Part shown: positions 61,512 through 64,000 of the stretch, one piece after another
How the letters are laid out: each line of letters begins with the position of its first letter
Numbering within the stretch: position 1 is the first letter of the stretch
From: Flavobacteriaceae bacterium UBA4439
GTDB lineage: Bacteria > Bacteroidota > Bacteroidia > Flavobacteriales > Flavobacteriaceae
Length of the DNA stretch: 64,000 nt
Assembly: GCA_002390455.1 (NCBI GenBank)
Contig: DGPN01000002.1
Span: forward strand, 1 to 64,000
Direction of reading: 5' to 3'
The notes under the pieces: model-generated
What the model was told of the DNA's origin: nothing
Databases searched by the model: none
Seen by the model: the letters and a program-made list of their open reading frames with translations, nothing else
Program-made: the position numbers and the translations under genes

Positions 61512-62500
61512 TGAATAAGATTTTTAAAAGTTTACTAATTATCGTGTTTTTGATATCATGTGATAAAAAGGATGAAAACATTATTACCCCTGAAAAATCT
61601 GCACCAACAGTGAAGTTGAATACTACCTATGAAGTAACTATTACCGATGACATCACTTACGCTCAAGGACTTAGTCATGATAGTTGGAGCAGTGCCAATA
61701 CCTCTGTAGTTCCTTTATTTATGGACTCTTATGTTCCAGATAATGATTTGCAAAATCGCCCTTTACTAATGTTAATTCACGGTGGTGGATTTTCTGGTGG
61801 TTCAAAACAACAGGAAGCATTAGTGGATATGGCAAATTATTACGCTTCTAGAGGCTTTGTCGTTTTTTCAATTGACTACAGACTTAGAGGCGATATAGGA
61901 ACAATTCCACAAGAATGGATAGATGCTACAACTAATGTGGATCCTGCAGAACTCGACCAACTTTATGCAATGTACCCTGCCCACAGAGATGCTAAAGCTG
62001 CTTTAAGGTGGATTATAGCTAATGCCGATAATTATAGCATAAATAAAGATTATATCACTGTAGGTGGTGGTTCAGCAGGAGCAATAACATCTATTGGGCT
62101 TGGTGCATCAGAATTAGGTGATTATAAAGATGAGATAAGTTTAAGTGAAGATAATACCCTATCAACAACCAATCTTTCTCAAAACTATGAAGTACAAACA
62201 ATTTTAGATTTTTGGGGCTCCAACGTATCAATAGAAATATTGGAGTTAATTTATGGATACCAAAGATTTGACTCAAATGACCCTGCATTCTTTATCGCTC
62301 ATGGCACAGAAGACCCTACCGTACCTTTTAGTAGTGCTGAAAATTTAAAAACGATATGTGAAACAAACGAAATCGATTTTGTTTATTATCCATTAGAAGG
62401 CAGAGGTCATGGCGCCTGGGGTGCTAATGTGAATGGAAAAAGCTTATCAGATTTATCTTTTGATTTTATAGTGGACAACCAAGATTTGAATGTCGAATAA
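61508..62500 (+). CDS. Alpha/beta-hydrolase lipoprotein (carboxylesterase-like)
   Basis: A 330-residue esterase. The signal ends in the lipobox 'FLISCDKKDE' (Cys near residue 18). The oxyanion motif 'LMLIHGGGFSGGSK' is near residue 88, the nucleophile Ser lies in 'VGGGSAGAI' (GxSxG) near residue 186, the acid in 'HGTEDPTVPF' and the His in 'EGRGHGAWG' near residue 306, so the triad is complete. It resembles the hormone-sensitive-lipase/carbohydrate-esterase branch. Two ATGs (61508, 61511) are possible. It is a single cargo gene between a recombinase remnant and an attC-like repeat. Confidence 0.85.
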   Translation: MMNKIFKSLLIIVFLISCDKKDENIITPEKSAPTVKLNTTYEVTITDDITYAQGLSHDSWSSANTSVVPLFMDSYVPDNDLQNRPLLMLIHGGGFSGGSKQQEALVDMANYYASRGFVVFSIDYRLRGDIGTIPQEWIDATTNVDPAELDQLYAMYPAHRDAKAALRWIIANADNYSINKDYITVGGGSAGAITSIGLGASELGDYKDEISLSEDNTLSTTNLSQNYEVQTILDFWGSNVSIEILELIYGYQRFDSNDPAFFIAHGTEDPTVPFSSAENLKTICETNEIDFVYYPLEGRGHGAWGANVNGKSLSDLSFDFIVDNQDLNVE

Positions 62501-62510
62501 AAACCACCGC

Positions 62511-62564
62511 CAACAAAAGCTATAGTGCATCCTTCGGGATACGCACCATTGCAAAGCCGTTATC
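62511..62564 (+). repeat. attC-like imperfect inverted repeat, copy B
   Basis: 54 bp from CAACAAAAGC to CCGTTATC. It folds by eye as GTGC-ATCC (62525-62532), loop TTCG, GGAT (62537-62540), two unpaired bases AC (62541-62542), GCAC (62543-62546); a further GCTAT/ATTGC arm extends it. Unpaired bases in one arm and AAC/GTTA ends are the design of attC sites. It begins 10 bp after the esterase stop and aligns with copy A. Confidence 0.62.
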
Positions 62565-62723
62565 ATCCAATAGAAAATTTAAAAAATCAGCACAAATAAA
62601 CATTAATAAATATAGTAAACAATATTTATAATCCATTGTTTTTAAAGTAGTTATATAGCTTATTTCGTTTTGGTTTTATAAAATCATTCCCTACATTTAA
62701 CATTCCTAAATCCTACTACTGCC
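62565..62723. other. Non-coding AT-rich gap after copy B
   Basis: About 160 bp with no open frame or RNA gene seen. The last bases before 62724 ('CCTACTACTGCC') resemble the leader of recombinase copy 1. Confidence 0.35.
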
Positions 62724-62855
62724 ATGAAATACTTATGCCCATTTCCAAGAACCTATTATCAGACAAGATGCTGTAAAACAAAAGCAATCTATACAGAAGC
62801 TTCTGGTCTTTCGATACATAAAAAAGGAAAAACATTAGTTGATTTTTATTCCTAA
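62724..62855 (+). pseudogene. Short recombinase N-terminus-like frame, copy 3 (most decayed)
   Basis: A 43-codon frame. Its leader and first codons ('TACTACTGCCATGAAATACT') align with copy 1 ('ATACTACCATGAAAAGCT'), and its end ('HKKGKTLVDFYS') aligns with the 'KKEFQLNVFY' end of copy 2, but the middle is shortened and shifted. It opens the third accessory block, 84 bp before the propeller gene. Confidence 0.5.
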
Positions 62856-62939
62856 TGGAAATAAATACACCTTAAAGTGAATATATACATTAGATAGCAA
62901 ATATTATAACTGAATATTAAACAATTAAATTATCGTAGA

Positions 62940-63770
62940 ATGAAACAAATCAATATTTTAACAACAGCCCTATTTTTAATTTCCACTAATCTTATTTCAC
63001 AAACTACTGATGTTGTATCGGGATTAAGTGCCCCTCAAGGGTTGCTACTAAATGGGAATGAACTTTATATTGCAGAAACGTGGGGAGATAAAATTTCTAA
63101 AATTGACATTACAGCTACTAAACCAACTGTAACTGATGTTGTAACGGGAGTATCACATCCGAGCCTACTTTTACTAAATGGAAATGACCTTTATATTGCT
63201 GGAAATGGTGAAAATAAAATTTCTAAAATTGACATTACAGATACCACACCAACAGCTACTGATGTTGTAACGGGTTTAAATCAGCCTCAAGGAATGGTAC
63301 TAAATGGAAATGACCTTTATATTGCAGAATCGTGGGGAAATAAAATTTCTAAAATTGACATTACAGATACCACACCAACACCTACTAATGTTGTAACGGG
63401 TTTAGGGAACCCTCAAGGAATGGTACTAAATGGAAATGACCTTTATATTGCAGAAAGAAATAAAATTTCTAAAATAGACATTACAGATACCACACCAACA
63501 GCTATTCATGTTGTAACAGCTAGTCATCCAAATTCTATTATTCTAGTCGGAAACGACATTTATATTGCAGAAGAAACTGGAGACAAAATTTCTAAATTTG
63601 ATATTACAGACACTACGCCTAGCACTACAGAAGTTGTAACTGGATTAAATTATCCAGCAGGAATTGCAATAAAAAACAATATCATTTACATTTCAGAGCC
63701 AAAACTAACTAAAATTGTGAGCGCTCAAATTACACTTTCTTTAAATGAAAATTTGTTTACTAAAAAATAA
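62940..63770 (+). CDS. Secreted six-repeat beta-propeller protein (NHL-like), C-terminal sorting domain missing
   Basis: A 276-residue protein with a signal peptide ('ILTTALFLISTNLIS'). Six repeats of about 42 residues follow, with the consensus 'LNGNDLYIAE' and 'NKISKIDITDTTPT' per unit, enough for one six-blade propeller. The DNA of repeats 2-4 is nearly identical, so they arose recently. The end 'LSLNENLFTKK' reads like the lead-in to a type IX secretion sorting domain (normally continuing with a YPNP motif), but the frame stops there. I infer a truncated T9SS cargo. The next gene starts 6 bp later. Confidence 0.75.
   Translation: MKQINILTTALFLISTNLISQTTDVVSGLSAPQGLLLNGNELYIAETWGDKISKIDITATKPTVTDVVTGVSHPSLLLLNGNDLYIAGNGENKISKIDITDTTPTATDVVTGLNQPQGMVLNGNDLYIAESWGNKISKIDITDTTPTPTNVVTGLGNPQGMVLNGNDLYIAERNKISKIDITDTTPTAIHVVTASHPNSIILVGNDIYIAEETGDKISKFDITDTTPSTTEVVTGLNYPAGIAIKNNIIYISEPKLTKIVSAQITLSLNENLFTKK
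63035..63710 (+). repeat. Tandem DNA repeats inside the propeller gene (about 120-130 bp period)
   Basis: Stretches such as AAATGGAAATGACCTTTATA and AAATTTCTAAAATTGACATT recur with few or no changes near 63176, 63302 and 63424. One unit is 6 bases shorter. Such identity is expected from recent unequal recombination or gene conversion. Confidence 0.85.
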
Positions 63771-63776
63771 GATATT

Positions 63777-64000
63777 ATGAAACATGTAAATAAACAATTA
63801 CATGAAAACCCAGGAGATTTTGTCCCAAATGATGGTCATGCAGACTGGGATCCTGAGGATTATGGACCTGATGAAGCAGAGTTTTTTCATGACCCAGATT
63901 TTGAACATGAAGCTGGCGATTTAGCAGGACAAGCTGTAGAAGAGGGTATAAGAGATTTAACAGAAGAAGAAACTCAAGGTTTCCTAGATTACGTAGAGCC
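63777..64000 (+). CDS. Acidic protein of unknown function, 3' end outside window
   Basis: An open frame from ATG 63777 to the window edge (74 codons). The visible part is very rich in Asp and Glu ('WDPEDYGPDEAEFFHDPDFE') with a helical-looking 'GIRDLTEEETQGFLDY' at the end. No signal peptide and no motif that I recognise. It lies 6 bp after the propeller gene, probably on the same transcript. The full length is unknown. Confidence 0.55.
   Translation, partial: MKHVNKQLHENPGDFVPNDGHADWDPEDYGPDEAEFFHDPDFEHEAGDLAGQAVEEGIRDLTEEETQGFLDYVE

Noticed and set aside
63035..63710. CRISPR array
   Set aside because: The regular repeats are in-frame protein repeats of a propeller gene with no constant-length unique spacers.

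Overview
This 64 kb window is a chromosomal stretch of a member of the Bacteroidota, almost certainly a (marine) flavobacterium. The evidence is the family content (DUF3822, DUF4835, DUF6913 and YbbR-like proteins, a bactofilin, a UMF1-type transporter, tandem MsrB, MiaE), the near absence of Shine-Dalgarno sequences, and promoters of the Bacteroidota type (TTG, about 19 bp, then TAnnTTTG). Clear promoters of this type precede rpsA, rplS, recN and pyrR. No genus can be named from sequence alone. Most of the window is ordinary, densely packed core genome.

Layout. 1-12.6 kb: the end of thrC, a secreted M24 aminopeptidase, gcvT, an RmlD-like reductase, yebC, a PlsC-like acyltransferase with kdsB, a RecD-like helicase, a DUF3822-rsmD pair, the RNase P RNA on the minus strand, a dnaX gene split by a -1 frameshift, and miaE. 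12.6-13.6 kb: a small accessory patch with an internally deleted tyrosine recombinase coupled to a small membrane protein. 13.6-20.5 kb: one minus-strand operon, pyrR-pyrB-(109 aa gene)-rnz-pdxH-sixA-ppk1-ppx. 20.5-27.4 kb: rpsA, with an unusual Lys/Thr/Ala-rich N-terminal tail, then cmk, lon and an MFS transporter. 27.4-32 kb: two msrB genes, lpdA, aroQ, a bactofilin and xerD. 31.9-46.1 kb: a long minus-strand run: prmC, ligA, DUF6913, dapA, bamD, rpoZ, coaBC, DUF4835, recN, fabI, a YbbR-domain gene, coaE and a two-component system. 46.2-54.3 kb: ribD, a thioesterase, dnaA, a phosphatase, an RsmI-like methylase, mltG, a GNAT gene, dapF and an HtrA protease.

54.3-64 kb differs. Core genes (trmD, rplS, icd, murQ) alternate with AT-rich accessory blocks. 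Three accessory blocks start with a short, decayed copy of one tyrosine-recombinase 5' end (54415, 61314, 62724; a fourth copy is at 13348 on the minus strand). Two of the blocks end in a homologous ~55 bp imperfect inverted repeat with AAC...GTTA ends and unpaired bases in the stem, resembling an integron attC site (57575 and 62511). The cargo is a secreted beta-propeller lipoprotein, a cupin, a Fic pseudogene, an esterase lipoprotein, a six-blade propeller with near-identical DNA repeats, and an acidic protein cut by the window end. Two recombinase remnants overlap their cargo gene by ATGA. This recurring remnant-cargo-repeat layout is the most unusual structure in the window.

No tRNA, rRNA, CRISPR array, complete insertion sequence or prophage was seen. 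dnaA is present, but no convincing cluster of DnaA boxes was found next to it.
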